Virus record (IMG/VR): IMGVR_UViG_3300009285_002757
Coordinates: 1-47,010 of that record
Length of the DNA: 47,010 nt
Source of the DNA: a virus
Reading direction: 5' to 3' (one strand)
Every line of letters starts with the position of its first letter. The stretch's first letter is position 1. Positions 1 to 6,234 of this stretch are shown here, in pieces. The notes under the pieces were generated by a model that ran no database searches, was not told the origin of the DNA, and saw only the letters and a program-made list of their open reading frames with translations. Position numbers and translations under genes: made by a program.

Positions 1-411
1 CGCCGGAAGTTGTCTGGCACCAAAAATTCCGGGCAAAATACTTAGGAGTAGGTTTTAAGTGTATCTTGCTAGCTTCCCTGAGTATCACGCCGACTCTACT
101 TAATCAGAGTCTTGCTTGATCGACAGCCTAAAGGTCTGCGTCCTTGTGTAACCGCTGCCGAAAGAACCATCGTTCAAGCGTGATAGCATGTAAGTCCTGC
201 CTTGCTCCCCTGGTTTGGGGATAGTCAAAAGTCCTGACGGACTGACAAGGAAATAAAGAAAGGGGCGTTGCTGTGGTTAGGCTAGAGAATAACAAGAAAG
301 CATATCGGTTTCCAAGCATGGAGCCTGCCCTGGTTCCATGCATCTTGATGCCAACTGGTTTATCAGGCGGCATCATCATGCATTTCTATCAATAACTCTG
401 GAGATCAACAA
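1..411. other. Gene-free leader region with weak hairpins
   Basis: No convincing gene is seen in these 411 bases; the only long reading frame is on the minus strand, has no ribosome site and no family resemblance. The stretch holds a diverged copy of the CTGGCACCAAA motif (14-24), followed by AATACTTAGGAG, a sequence used as a ribosome site elsewhere in this window. It also has a 6-bp hairpin (92-97 with 106-111) and a 5-bp hairpin with a 4-base loop (230-234 with 239-243). Neither hairpin is followed by a T-run, so neither is a clear terminator. It may be the 3' end of an upstream transcript plus the leader of the next gene. Confidence 0.5.
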
Positions 412-729
412 ATGAAATTCATTGCTTACAAACACCGATACAGTTGGGCGAAACTGTCCCTACTACAAAAGGCGGAATTCGTTCGCCGCTGTACAACGGG
501 CGAGTTCGGTTATGTCGGGGAAATCCAGGACGGAATTATCATGGACCTAATCCCCTTTGGTGTGCGTGTTGCCGAAGATGGCCGATTGGTGCTTATACTG
601 GGTACTGAAGGCACAGCCCCACCAAAAGATAAGAGGGGCAAAGCAAGGTGGCAGCGCATCCATGTTGAACATTCTGGCGAGTTTTACTGCCATCCCAGAA
701 TCGTTGTACAGACGGAGGCTCCATTATAG
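412..729 (+). CDS. Hypothetical protein, 105 aa
   Basis: Unrecognised small phage protein. The start is supported by GGAG about ten bases upstream of the ATG. The protein is soluble with no membrane segment. Its middle is strand-rich and hydrophobic (around residues 40-65), followed by a basic stretch and a C-terminal segment with one Cys and several His. The gene is isolated, with 400 bases of non-coding sequence before it and a hairpin-rich block after it, so it probably has its own transcription signals. No function can be inferred. Confidence 0.75.
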   Translation: MKFIAYKHRYSWAKLSLLQKAEFVRRCTTGEFGYVGEIQDGIIMDLIPFGVRVAEDGRLVLILGTEGTAPPKDKRGKARWQRIHVEHSGEFYCHPRIVVQTEAPL

Positions 730-940
730 AGCAGGCTCTTCGCCTGAACGGGCAACACCCGGAGTCGCTCTCCGTCGTCAGACCGGGACAGAGAGGGTCG
801 CACCCTCTCAATAATCTCCCGAGCCGGTCGCAGCCGGCTCCACCTCTTTCAGGAAACAGCATCAAGGGCAGGCCGAAGAATCTGGCACCAAATACTTGGG
901 AAGGTCTGGCTTGCCCTTCCCGCTGTCGCTTGACAGCATT
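730..940. other. Array of consecutive hairpins with TCGC loops
   Basis: About 210 bases with at least seven short inverted repeats in a row. Stems: 732-736/742-746 (loop TCTTC); 749-752/758-761; 761-764/770-773 (loop TCGCT); 791-797/803-809 (7 bp, loop TCGCA); 821-827/834-840 (7 bp, loop TCGCAG); 898-904/915-921 (7 bp); 922-927/932-937 (6 bp, GCTT loop within GTCGCTTGAC). Three or four of the loops present TCGC followed by A or T. None has a proper T-tract. It could be a structured untranslated RNA, a protein-binding array or an RNA-processing region; the sequence alone does not decide. Confidence 0.6.
864..892 (+). repeat. 29-bp perfect direct repeat, copy 1
   Basis: These 29 bases recur exactly at 2222-2250. 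Both copies are intergenic and both lie a few bases before an AATACTT[A/G]GGA sequence. The 3' core CTGGCACCAAA also occurs at 14-24, 4756-4766 and 11850-11860. The copies flank the small gene at 967 and the topoisomerase gene, so recombination between them would delete both. Confidence 0.85.
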
Positions 941-966
941 TCAATTATACCAACTGAAAGGAAACT

Positions 967-1209
967 ATGAAACAAAAGTCGATATGTGTCTTTGACTTCT
1001 GTGGCTATACACATCCTGGCCACTTTCCGATTTCGATGTGGGCCGACTACTGGCCTGCAAAAAAGGTGGTTACGTTTGGTGGTGACTGGAGTGAAGTGCC
1101 TGATTGGCGTGTTTCACAACAACCAACAGAAAAGCAAGTCAATGCTCATGCAGTTTCCTTCCTGAAAAGGTGTGATGCGAATGAAACCAAAACACAACAT
1201 CAAGCCTGA
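967..1209 (+). CDS. Hypothetical protein, 80 aa
   Basis: Small unrecognised protein. The start follows the leader ACCAACTGAAAGGAAACT, a variant of a leader used before several other small genes here (for example at 3287 and 4262). It is rich in aromatic residues, with several Trp in the first 50 positions, and has three Cys and four His but no clear zinc knuckle. It lies 33 bases upstream of the topoisomerase gene and may be cotranscribed with it. No function assigned. Confidence 0.7.
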   Translation: MKQKSICVFDFCGYTHPGHFPISMWADYWPAKKVVTFGGDWSEVPDWRVSQQPTEKQVNAHAVSFLKRCDANETKTQHQA

Positions 1210-1242
1210 GAAGCACCACAAGGACATAACTAGGAGAGTCGC

Positions 1243-2220
1243 ATGAAGGTCTACCGTCAAACCTTATCGGAAAAGACCAAGTCAAGGCAGTACAAAACCA
1301 CTACCAAGACGCATGAGAAAGGAGGGTGGTATCAATACAAGGTCTACAAGCTTGGCTACTTCACTGCCCCTAAAGGCGGTCGCAAGCTGAATGGCAGCAT
1401 CGTCAAGCAATGCCGAGCCATGGTCATCCCCCCTGCCTGGAAAGGGGTTGTCATCAACCTCAGCACCACGGCGAAGATCATTGCCACGGGAACCGATGTC
1501 AAAGGCCGCGCTTGTGCCTTGTACTCCAAGCGCCACAACAAGCGGAAGTGCCTGGAGAAATTTGGCAGGGCAGCAAGGTTCCAGGCCAAGCTTCCTGAAG
1601 TGGTCGCCAAGATCAAGTCCACAGTGGGCAAGGCCATGACGCACCGAAAGGACAAAGAAGCAGTCGATGTGCTGTACCTGATCTCCCAGACCGCTTTTCG
1701 AGTTGGGGGCACCTCGGATACCAAAGCGGACAAAACCGCTTATGGTGCTGCTACCCTGCTAGGCAAACACGTTGTTGTCAATGGTGGAGATACCACATCT
1801 TTTGACTTCATCGGCAAAAAAGGTGTCAGGATTCGCAAGACTATCCATGATCCCCTGATTGCCAAGATGGTCCGAGCCAGGAAAACCTCTGCCTGGAGTG
1901 AAAGGTTGTTTGATGTCAGCCCTTCCTATGCCCGCAACTACCTGGAACAGATTGCGCCTGGATTTCTGATCAAGGATTTCAGGACTGCACTGGCAACACA
2001 GTGGGCGCAGGAACTGACATCAAAACGCAAGGGTCCGGCGAAGGATCAGAAGACCTTCAAGAAGTGGCAGCGACAGGTCGCGGACAAGATCGCAAAGGAA
2101 CTGGGGAACACCAGGGCCATCGCACTGAATTCTTACATCAGCCCGGTGGTCTGGAGACATTGGGAGAAACCTGACGTATGGCCAAGATTTCTGCCCAAGG
2201 CCATGCAAGGGGAAGAGTAA
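1243..2220 (+). CDS. DNA topoisomerase IB (poxvirus/bacterial type)
   Basis: Relaxes DNA supercoils by nicking one strand through a 3'-phosphotyrosine link, which would relieve torsional stress at phage replication forks. The 325-aa length fits the compact viral/bacterial branch. Visible signatures are IPPAW at 62-66, a TGxDxxGR-like element at 82-89, FRVGG at 152-156 (catalytic Arg153), GKKG near 191, KDFRT at 244-248 (catalytic Arg247) and NSYISP with the nucleophile Tyr298. All core catalytic positions appear intact. The start has AGGAG upstream and there is no credible earlier start. The 29-bp repeat begins directly after its stop codon. Confidence 0.93.
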   Translation: MKVYRQTLSEKTKSRQYKTTTKTHEKGGWYQYKVYKLGYFTAPKGGRKLNGSIVKQCRAMVIPPAWKGVVINLSTTAKIIATGTDVKGRACALYSKRHNKRKCLEKFGRAARFQAKLPEVVAKIKSTVGKAMTHRKDKEAVDVLYLISQTAFRVGGTSDTKADKTAYGAATLLGKHVVVNGGDTTSFDFIGKKGVRIRKTIHDPLIAKMVRARKTSAWSERLFDVSPSYARNYLEQIAPGFLIKDFRTALATQWAQELTSKRKGPAKDQKTFKKWQRQVADKIAKELGNTRAIALNSYISPVVWRHWEKPDVWPRFLPKAMQGEE

Positions 2221-2221
2221 G

Positions 2222-2250
2222 AAGGGCAGGCCGAAGAATCTGGCACCAAA
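2222..2250 (+). repeat. 29-bp perfect direct repeat, copy 2
   Basis: Exact copy of 864-892, starting one base after the topoisomerase stop codon. It is followed after a short spacer by AATACTTAGGAGG, the ribosome site of the next gene. The repeat may therefore belong to a shared 5' untranslated or promoter module. Confidence 0.85.
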
Positions 2251-2278
2251 CTTTCAACAAATACTTAGGAGGTTTCAA

Positions 2279-2791
2279 ATGGATATCGCAAAAATCGTTG
2301 CAACATGGCCGAAAGATGAAAAGGGTTATGCTATCAGTCCTGGAGTTGCTTGGTTAGCTAGTGGAGCTATCGGGGCAAAAATTAAAATAGGGGACGGGTT
2401 CAAAGCAGGGGACGGGTTCACAGCAGGGAACTGGTTCACAGCAGGGGACGGGTTCAAAGCAGGGGACGGGTTCAAAGCAGGGGACGGGTTCACAGCAGGG
2501 AACTGGTTCACAGCAGGGGACGGGTTCATAGCAGGGGACGGGTTCACAGCAGGGGACGGGTTCATAGCAGGGGACGACGCATCTGATTCGATCCCTCTTG
2601 GCTGCACATATGGGTACTGGAAACAAATATCACAAGTATATGGAGTTGCCTATATTGGCTCGGGATGTCATTGGTTCACTCTTGCCGATGCCCTGAAATA
2701 CTGGGCTGGTAAAAAGGATCGAGAATTAACCATGTGCATCATGGAAGCAGCCAAAGCCATTGCCGACCTGAAAGGTTGGAAATACGAATAG
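2279..2791 (+). CDS. Hexapeptide-repeat (probable left-handed beta-helix) protein
   Basis: 170-aa protein in three parts: an N-terminal segment (1-37), ten perfect-length hexapeptides (about 38-97) and a C-terminal domain (about 100-170). The hexads follow A-G-[D/N]-[G/W]-F-[T/K/I] and include two W-containing variants spaced four units apart. The one-small-residue-per-six pattern suggests a left-handed beta-helix, but this is inference. The C-terminal domain has a hydrophobic segment (VAYIGSGCHWFTL) and a helical end, and looks like a conserved phage domain of unknown function. The start has a strong AGGAGG. The DNA of the repeats is almost identical copy to copy, suggesting recent expansion. 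Confidence 0.8.
   Translation: MDIAKIVATWPKDEKGYAISPGVAWLASGAIGAKIKIGDGFKAGDGFTAGNWFTAGDGFKAGDGFKAGDGFTAGNWFTAGDGFIAGDGFTAGDGFIAGDDASDSIPLGCTYGYWKQISQVYGVAYIGSGCHWFTLADALKYWAGKKDRELTMCIMEAAKAIADLKGWKYE
2390..2575 (+). repeat. Tandem 18-bp coding repeats
   Basis: Roughly ten in-frame 18-bp units of the type GGGGACGGGTTCAYAGCA, with variants replacing the GACGGG part by AACTGG. Copy number could vary by slippage without breaking the frame. The repeats also open two long minus-strand frames, which are shadows. Confidence 0.9.
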
Positions 2792-2879
2792 ATGCACTAA
2801 ATACATGGGAGGTTTCATATTGAGCATCCTGCCGCAGCGTTTCAATGAACCCTACTAGGTATAACAGAGGAGCAACATC

Positions 2880-3050
2880 ATGGCAAAGTGGTCCCCGATT
2901 TGGAATATGCCGCTGACAAAGAAGCAGAAAGCAGCAGCATTGCAAGCTGCCCGAACAACCCCACCCAGCAGACGCAAAGAAAAGGGTGGAAAGTTGCCTT
3001 CGAGACAAGCCGCACAACATGCTAAACTTCAAACACAAACCAAAGCCTGA
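2880..3050 (+). CDS. Small basic hypothetical protein, 56 aa
   Basis: Begins MAKWSPIWNM with AGAGGAG eight bases upstream of the ATG, a strong ribosome site. It is Lys/Gln/Ala rich, carries an Arg-Arg-Lys cluster in the middle and has no membrane segment. The 3' end overlaps the probable start of the next gene by 32 bases in another frame. Such short basic proteins are common in phage early regions; no family recognised. Confidence 0.6.
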   Translation: MAKWSPIWNMPLTKKQKAAALQAARTTPPSRRKEKGGKLPSRQAAQHAKLQTQTKA

Positions 3051-3261
3051 TCCTTTCCCGGACCTGCCCGACGATGGCACACTTAAAGGGGTGCTGTTAA
3101 GACAGGTAGGCCGGGAGATCGCCCCAAAGATTGGGAAAAAGACCAGCCAACACAAGATTGCCGCCTTGGTCAAGGCAATAGATTTTGTGGCTGTCTGGCC
3201 GGAAGAAGCACAGAAAACATTCGCTGAGGAAGTAGCCACCTTGATTCAACAGTCCCGTTAA
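3019..3261 (+). CDS. Hypothetical protein with N-terminal LNFK tag, 80 aa
   Basis: The start is placed at the internal ATG giving MLNFKHKPKP rather than at an ATG 33 bases earlier, because the same N-terminal motif opens the gene at 28570 (MLNFKNK). The ribosome site is weak; it probably depends on translational coupling to the overlapping upstream gene. A Pro-rich linker follows the tag, then an about 60-residue helical domain. This is one of the unknown proteins carrying the recurrent [K/R]L-x-[F/L]-K type terminal motif, which hints at a replication-linked role. Family not recognised. Confidence 0.65.
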   Translation: MLNFKHKPKPDPFPDLPDDGTLKGVLLRQVGREIAPKIGKKTSQHKIAALVKAIDFVAVWPEEAQKTFAEEVATLIQQSR

Positions 3262-3286
3262 TTTATACCAACTAATAGGAACACTA

Positions 3287-3691
3287 ATGAAAGCCCATGT
3301 CGGAATGGAAACACGGCTTTGCATCGTCTGCGGCAAGGAAAGCGAAACAGGTTCAGTCCTCCTGGATCGCCACCTGAAGAATTCCCTGGAACGGCACACT
3401 TGTACCGGATACGGACTCTGCCCCGAGCACCAGAAGCTTTACAATGATGGGTACATTGCACTGGTGGAAGTGGACCCGACCAAGAGCAAACTTGGTCCAT
3501 TGGAAGGGGAACTTCTGCCATCAAATGCTCACAGGACAGGGGGTGTAATACACCTCCGTTTGGAAGCAGCCCGGCAAATTATCACTGGGGTTGGCCTGTT
3601 CCAACTCAATGGCAAGATGCACCCGATGTTGTTCATGGATGCGGAAGCCGTAGCCAAAATCAAGTCGATGATACCCACCAAAGGAGAATAA
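3287..3691 (+). CDS. Zinc-binding hypothetical protein, 134 aa
   Basis: Starts after TATACCAACTAATAGGAACACTA, the leader shared with the gene at 967. The N-terminal part has CIVCGK (Cys12, Cys15) followed by CTGYGLCPEH (Cys39, Cys45, His48), which together could bind one zinc. The rest is a mixed alpha/beta region ending with a Lys-rich tail. It is similar in character to the neighbouring zinc-ribbon gene at 3694. Function unknown. Confidence 0.75.
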   Translation: MKAHVGMETRLCIVCGKESETGSVLLDRHLKNSLERHTCTGYGLCPEHQKLYNDGYIALVEVDPTKSKLGPLEGELLPSNAHRTGGVIHLRLEAARQIITGVGLFQLNGKMHPMLFMDAEAVAKIKSMIPTKGE

Positions 3692-3693
3692 CC

Positions 3694-3927
3694 ATGCAAC
3701 TTGTCACAGTCAAACGAGACCCGTTTGCTCGGGGAGACGTGGTCCGCAAGATCGAGCGGGGCCATGTCGGTGAGCAGGGCTACAACGGTGTTACCTGCTC
3801 CTGGTGTGGTAATACCCGCAAAGATGGCAGCCTGTTCCGGTATGGCTGGGGGAGTGATGATGGCAGAATCAGCATGGAGAGCCACCTGTTTTGCTCCAAG
3901 TCCTGCCACGACAGCTATAATACTTAG
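3694..3927 (+). CDS. Zinc-finger hypothetical protein, 77 aa
   Basis: Two Cys pairs, CSWCG near residue 35 and CSKSC near residue 67, make a small treble-clef or zinc-ribbon fold plausible. It starts two bases after the stop of the previous gene, with GGAGAATAACC upstream, so the two are probably cotranslated. No enzymatic motif is visible. It may be a protein- or nucleic-acid-binding adaptor. Confidence 0.75.
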   Translation: MQLVTVKRDPFARGDVVRKIERGHVGEQGYNGVTCSWCGNTRKDGSLFRYGWGSDDGRISMESHLFCSKSCHDSYNT

Positions 3928-3938
3928 GAGGTATTATG
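3917..3938 (+). promoter_or_regulatory. Ribosome site displayed in a hairpin loop
   Basis: ATAATAC (3917-3923) is fully complementary to GTATTAT (3931-3937). The seven-base loop TTAGGAG is the Shine-Dalgarno core of the gene starting at 3936, and the start codon sits at the foot of the stem. The layout could tune initiation by temperature or by a loop-binding protein. Confidence 0.5.
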
Positions 3939-4250
3939 CACGCCACCTTCAATCGTTTTGAAATAAAAATGACTGCGGCGCAGGCACGAAGTGCCTCCCA
4001 CCAAGGCTGCTGCGATGAAGATGTCCGAGAACTTTGCCAAGACAAGCACATCACAAAACAACTTCGCAGGATCAATCCAAAAGACCTCTGCGCTGAACTG
4101 AAGGAGTACGGTGCCTGGGATAATGAAGAACTGGCCGACCATGAGACCAACCTTCAACGCATCGTCTGGATTGCTGGCTGCAATATTACAGAGGAGATCA
4201 AACAAAAAGCAAACAAGCTTTTGAAGAACATACTCTTTCCTTCCAACTGA
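3936..4250 (+). CDS. Hypothetical helical protein, 104 aa
   Basis: Mostly helical and soluble, with four Cys in the first half that do not form a standard knuckle (one adjacent CC pair). The start is set by TTAGGAGG exactly spaced before the ATG, within the hairpin described at 3917. The end is followed by a CCAACTGAAAGGAG leader for the next gene. No family recognised. Confidence 0.75.
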   Translation: MHATFNRFEIKMTAAQARSASHQGCCDEDVRELCQDKHITKQLRRINPKDLCAELKEYGAWDNEELADHETNLQRIVWIAGCNITEEIKQKANKLLKNILFPSN

Positions 4251-4261
4251 AAGGAGCTATC

Positions 4262-4498
4262 ATGAATAACACCATCAAAATCACGACGTACTCCAAGCAA
4301 GGGGCCGATATTGTCACAGTCTCGGCAGTCAATGCGTTTGAAGCCTGCTACAAAGCGAAGGAACTGGTTCCTGAAAGGGGGTTCGTGAAATTGCAGGATA
4401 ATGGCTGGCATTTGGAAATTCCAGCCACAAGTCCCGTGTTCGAACCGAGGTACTTCAAACGCTTCGTCCACATCGTTCAGTTTCATGGCCACTTATGA
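4262..4498 (+). CDS. Hypothetical protein, 78 aa
   Basis: Small alpha/beta protein starting MNNTIKITTY, with GAAAGGAG upstream of the ATG. It overlaps the next gene by an ATGA junction, indicating translational coupling. No motif found. Confidence 0.7.
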   Translation: MNNTIKITTYSKQGADIVTVSAVNAFEACYKAKELVPERGFVKLQDNGWHLEIPATSPVFEPRYFKRFVHIVQFHGHL

Positions 4499-4809
4499 AA
4501 ACCAAAACCAGGAAAAAGGTGACAGTAAAACCACCTAAAGTAATTGCCAGACTGTGGTGGTTCCTTGAGCACTTAGCCAATGGCAGCATACTACGGCTGA
4601 AAACTCGTGGCTGGATTTATATGGAACACACCAATGAAGCGGAATTGGAACAGGAATACCGCCACTTGATTGACAGACGAGTAGGTCGCAGGCCGGAGTT
4701 CCGGCCATATCAAATTGTCATTGAATGGCTGGTAATCAAAGAGGAGCCGGAAGTGCTGGCACCAAATAAAAGGGAGGTAAAGGCAAAACGTAAAGCAAAG
4801 AGAAAGTAA
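4495..4809 (+). CDS. Basic hypothetical protein, 104 aa
   Basis: Strongly basic at both ends (MKTKTRKKVTVK and a C-terminal run of KAKRKAKRK). The central part contains a winged-helix-like pattern (LEHLANGSILRLK) followed by a strand with aromatic residues. The basic tails suggest nucleic-acid binding, but that is inference only. It starts inside the stop of the preceding gene. A copy of the CTGGCACCAAA motif lies in its coding sequence at 4756-4766. Confidence 0.7.
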   Translation: MKTKTRKKVTVKPPKVIARLWWFLEHLANGSILRLKTRGWIYMEHTNEAELEQEYRHLIDRRVGRRPEFRPYQIVIEWLVIKEEPEVLAPNKREVKAKRKAKRK

Positions 4810-4846
4810 CGCAATAAAACCAATCTTAACAACGAAAGGAATTACC

Positions 4847-5257
4847 ATGAGTGCATTATACCAAGAACTTGCAAGTGCGGTTGGAGCCTACCACCGTTGC
4901 GTGGAATCAGGAAACGCAGAGTGGGAAAGCAATCACAATGAAGCCATTCACAAACTGGAGTTAGAATTGCCTAGCGGCAGTGGTTTCGACAGTGGCACTA
5001 AAGTAGCCTTGTATGACTCCACAGAAGAAAAGCTGGTACTACAAACTTGCTTTCACCACATGAATGAAAATGGCATGTACGCTGGTTGGACAGATCACAC
5101 CGTCATTGTGACAGCCAGTTTGGTTTTTGGCATCAAGCTGAGGATCACTGGAAGGAACCGCAACGAAATCAAGCATTATATCCACGAGGTCTTTGAAACC
5201 GCCCTTCTGGAAACCTTCAAGGAAAGCAAAGCGGAAACAAAACCAACACAGGGGTAA
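4847..5257 (+). CDS. Conserved phage protein of unknown function, 136 aa
   Basis: The central segment (LPSGSGFDSGT, then HMNENGMYAGWTDHTV, then LRITGRNRNEIKHYI) matches from memory a widespread phage/plasmid family of unknown function whose members keep the LPSGSGFD, GWT-H and GRxRNxIKxYI elements. About 136 residues is normal for it. It has a good AAGGAATTACC leader. No catalytic residue set is evident. It may be a small cytoplasmic accessory protein. Confidence 0.8.
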   Translation: MSALYQELASAVGAYHRCVESGNAEWESNHNEAIHKLELELPSGSGFDSGTKVALYDSTEEKLVLQTCFHHMNENGMYAGWTDHTVIVTASLVFGIKLRITGRNRNEIKHYIHEVFETALLETFKESKAETKPTQG

Positions 5258-5263
5258 CCTTCC

Positions 5264-5884
5264 ATGCAAAAGTTTCGACGGCGAAAGAGTCTGTTGCGCC
5301 GTCGCCCTTACTTGAATGGAAGGTGGCATAAAGTTTATGCAAAAAAAGGGCGACGCGAGTTTGAAAGATTCGATCTGGTTCTGTGGCTGCCGCAGGATTT
5401 GACAGCAACAATCCTGGAAAAGACACCAAGTATTTCCGGCTTTTCCTGTTACCAGATCAAAGCTGCGCCAACCGGCGCAATCTTTCCAACCTATGGCAAT
5501 GAATTGCTGCTACTACAACACCAACCACTGCAAAGGAAACGAAGGAAACAACACCATGATAAAAATCACGGCAACATACGCACCACTACGGCGACTGCAA
5601 TTCCTGGCGCAAGAGGACACCACAATACAGGAATTGGCGCAAGTCCTTCAGTCGAAAGGAAAAGTCAGCTACGTGCACATCAGCCGGATGCCGCCGACAG
5701 CCCAAGAAATAAACCGGGCAAAGGAAAAGGGACTGGTAATAGAAGGCGGAAAGCTGATACCAAGAAAAGATCGGTGGTCGCCAAAAGATTGGGAACTGCT
5801 AACCGCTTGGGACAAGGCTCTGCAAGAAAACTTACGAATGGAAACAATCAAGTAGCAATCTTGTCCAAGAAACCTCCCCGTTGA
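5264..5884 (+). CDS. Uncertain basic ORF overlapping the next gene
   Basis: An open frame of 206 codons starting MQKFRRRKSL. The first 90 or so residues have reasonable composition (basic N-terminus, then a hydrophobic stretch FDLVLWLPQDL). From about residue 98 it runs out of frame across the whole gene at 5556 and turns into low-complexity Arg/Lys/Gly/Thr. Either the N-terminal part is real and the tail is fortuitous, or a frameshift has removed the natural stop. The ribosome site (GGGGTAA) is weak. Confidence 0.35.
   Translation: MQKFRRRKSLLRRRPYLNGRWHKVYAKKGRREFERFDLVLWLPQDLTATILEKTPSISGFSCYQIKAAPTGAIFPTYGNELLLLQHQPLQRKRRKQHHDKNHGNIRTTTATAIPGARGHHNTGIGASPSVERKSQLRAHQPDAADSPRNKPGKGKGTGNRRRKADTKKRSVVAKRLGTANRLGQGSARKLTNGNNQVAILSKKPPR
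5556..5855 (+). CDS. Hypothetical protein, 99 aa
   Basis: Begins MIKITATYAPLRRL, with GAAGGAAACAACACC before the ATG. Clean alpha/beta composition with a helical C-terminus; it is the more credible of the two overlapping frames here. No known domain recognised. It is the last gene before the structured non-coding block at 5881-6012. Confidence 0.7.
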   Translation: MIKITATYAPLRRLQFLAQEDTTIQELAQVLQSKGKVSYVHISRMPPTAQEINRAKEKGLVIEGGKLIPRKDRWSPKDWELLTAWDKALQENLRMETIK

Positions 5885-5939
5885 AAGGGCGCTGGAGCGA
5901 AGCGACAGGCCCTTTCAACTGCTGGAGCGAAGCGACAGC
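5881..5939. other. Two hairpins with identical GCGAAGC caps
   Basis: Hairpin 1: TTGAAAGGGC (5881-5890) pairs perfectly with GCCCTTTCAA (5909-5918) and, after one bulged G, CTG pairs with CAG. Hairpin 2: GCTG (5921-5924) pairs with CAGC (5936-5939). Both stems carry the same cap, GA-GCGAAGC-GA, in which facing GA steps can form tandem sheared G.A pairs and GCGAAGC is the known ultra-stable DNA mini-hairpin. The 17-base apex CTGGAGCGAAGCGACAG is identical in both. No T-run follows, so this is not an ordinary terminator. Confidence 0.75.
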
Positions 5940-5963
5940 AACGCTTTCCTACCTTGATTTCCC

Positions 5964-6012
5964 TATACGCGCACGCGCGTGCGGGGGTGAGGGGGGTGAA
6001 GGGGGGAGAGGG
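5964..6012. other. Z-DNA-prone palindrome next to G-quadruplex motif
   Basis: Positions 5964-5983 are 20 bases of strict pyrimidine/purine alternation containing the perfect 14-bp palindrome CGCACGCGCGTGCG (5970-5983). It runs into four G-tracts (5983-5987, 5991-5996, 6001-6006, 6010-6012) with loops TGA, TGAA and AGA, a textbook G-quadruplex pattern. An AT-rich CTTAAATTAAG stretch follows. With the hairpins just upstream this could be a replication origin, a fork/transcription pause site or a regulatory RNA; the sequence alone cannot tell. Confidence 0.7.
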
Positions 6013-6050
6013 ATTACCTTAAATTAAGATCATTTGAAAGGAATCAACCA

Positions 6051-6227
6051 ATGAGCCAACTAGCCGCAAAACGCCGCCGTCGTCAACACGCCCTGGGCTT
6101 TGCCCACCTTGCCAAGCCACAGCGTCCGAAATACAAACGCCGCAGTTTGCAGGCTGCTGTGCAGCATGAAGATTGGGTGCGTCGCCGGGAGCGTGACCGC
6201 GTTGCCCGTGGTGGTAGTAAAAAATAG
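6051..6227 (+). CDS. Small Arg-rich protein, 58 aa
   Basis: Starts MSQLAAKRRRRQ, with TTTGAAAGGA upstream of the ATG, a leader shared with genes at 6456, 14180 and 29167. Roughly a quarter of its residues are Arg, in clusters at positions 8-11, around 30 and 44-50, so it likely binds nucleic acid. It lies between the G-quadruplex element and the tRNA gene. No family recognised. Confidence 0.65.
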   Translation: MSQLAAKRRRRQHALGFAHLAKPQRPKYKRRSLQAAVQHEDWVRRRERDRVARGGSKK

Positions 6228-6234
6228 AAACGTT

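Noticed and set aside
59-103. GTG-started 14-residue peptide after AGGAG
   Set aside because: Too short and without any supporting feature.
2390-2575. Possible CRISPR array from regular 18-bp repeats
   Set aside because: There are no spacers: the units are contiguous, in frame, and encode a protein solenoid.
2326-2626. Two long minus-strand frames over the hexapeptide repeats
   Set aside because: They are periodic mirror images of the 18-bp coding repeat, have no ribosome sites, and all other genes run on the plus strand.
2820-2858. TTG-started 12-residue peptide with GGGAGG upstream
   Set aside because: Too short to support; the leader is probably a decayed copy of the one at 2257-2282.
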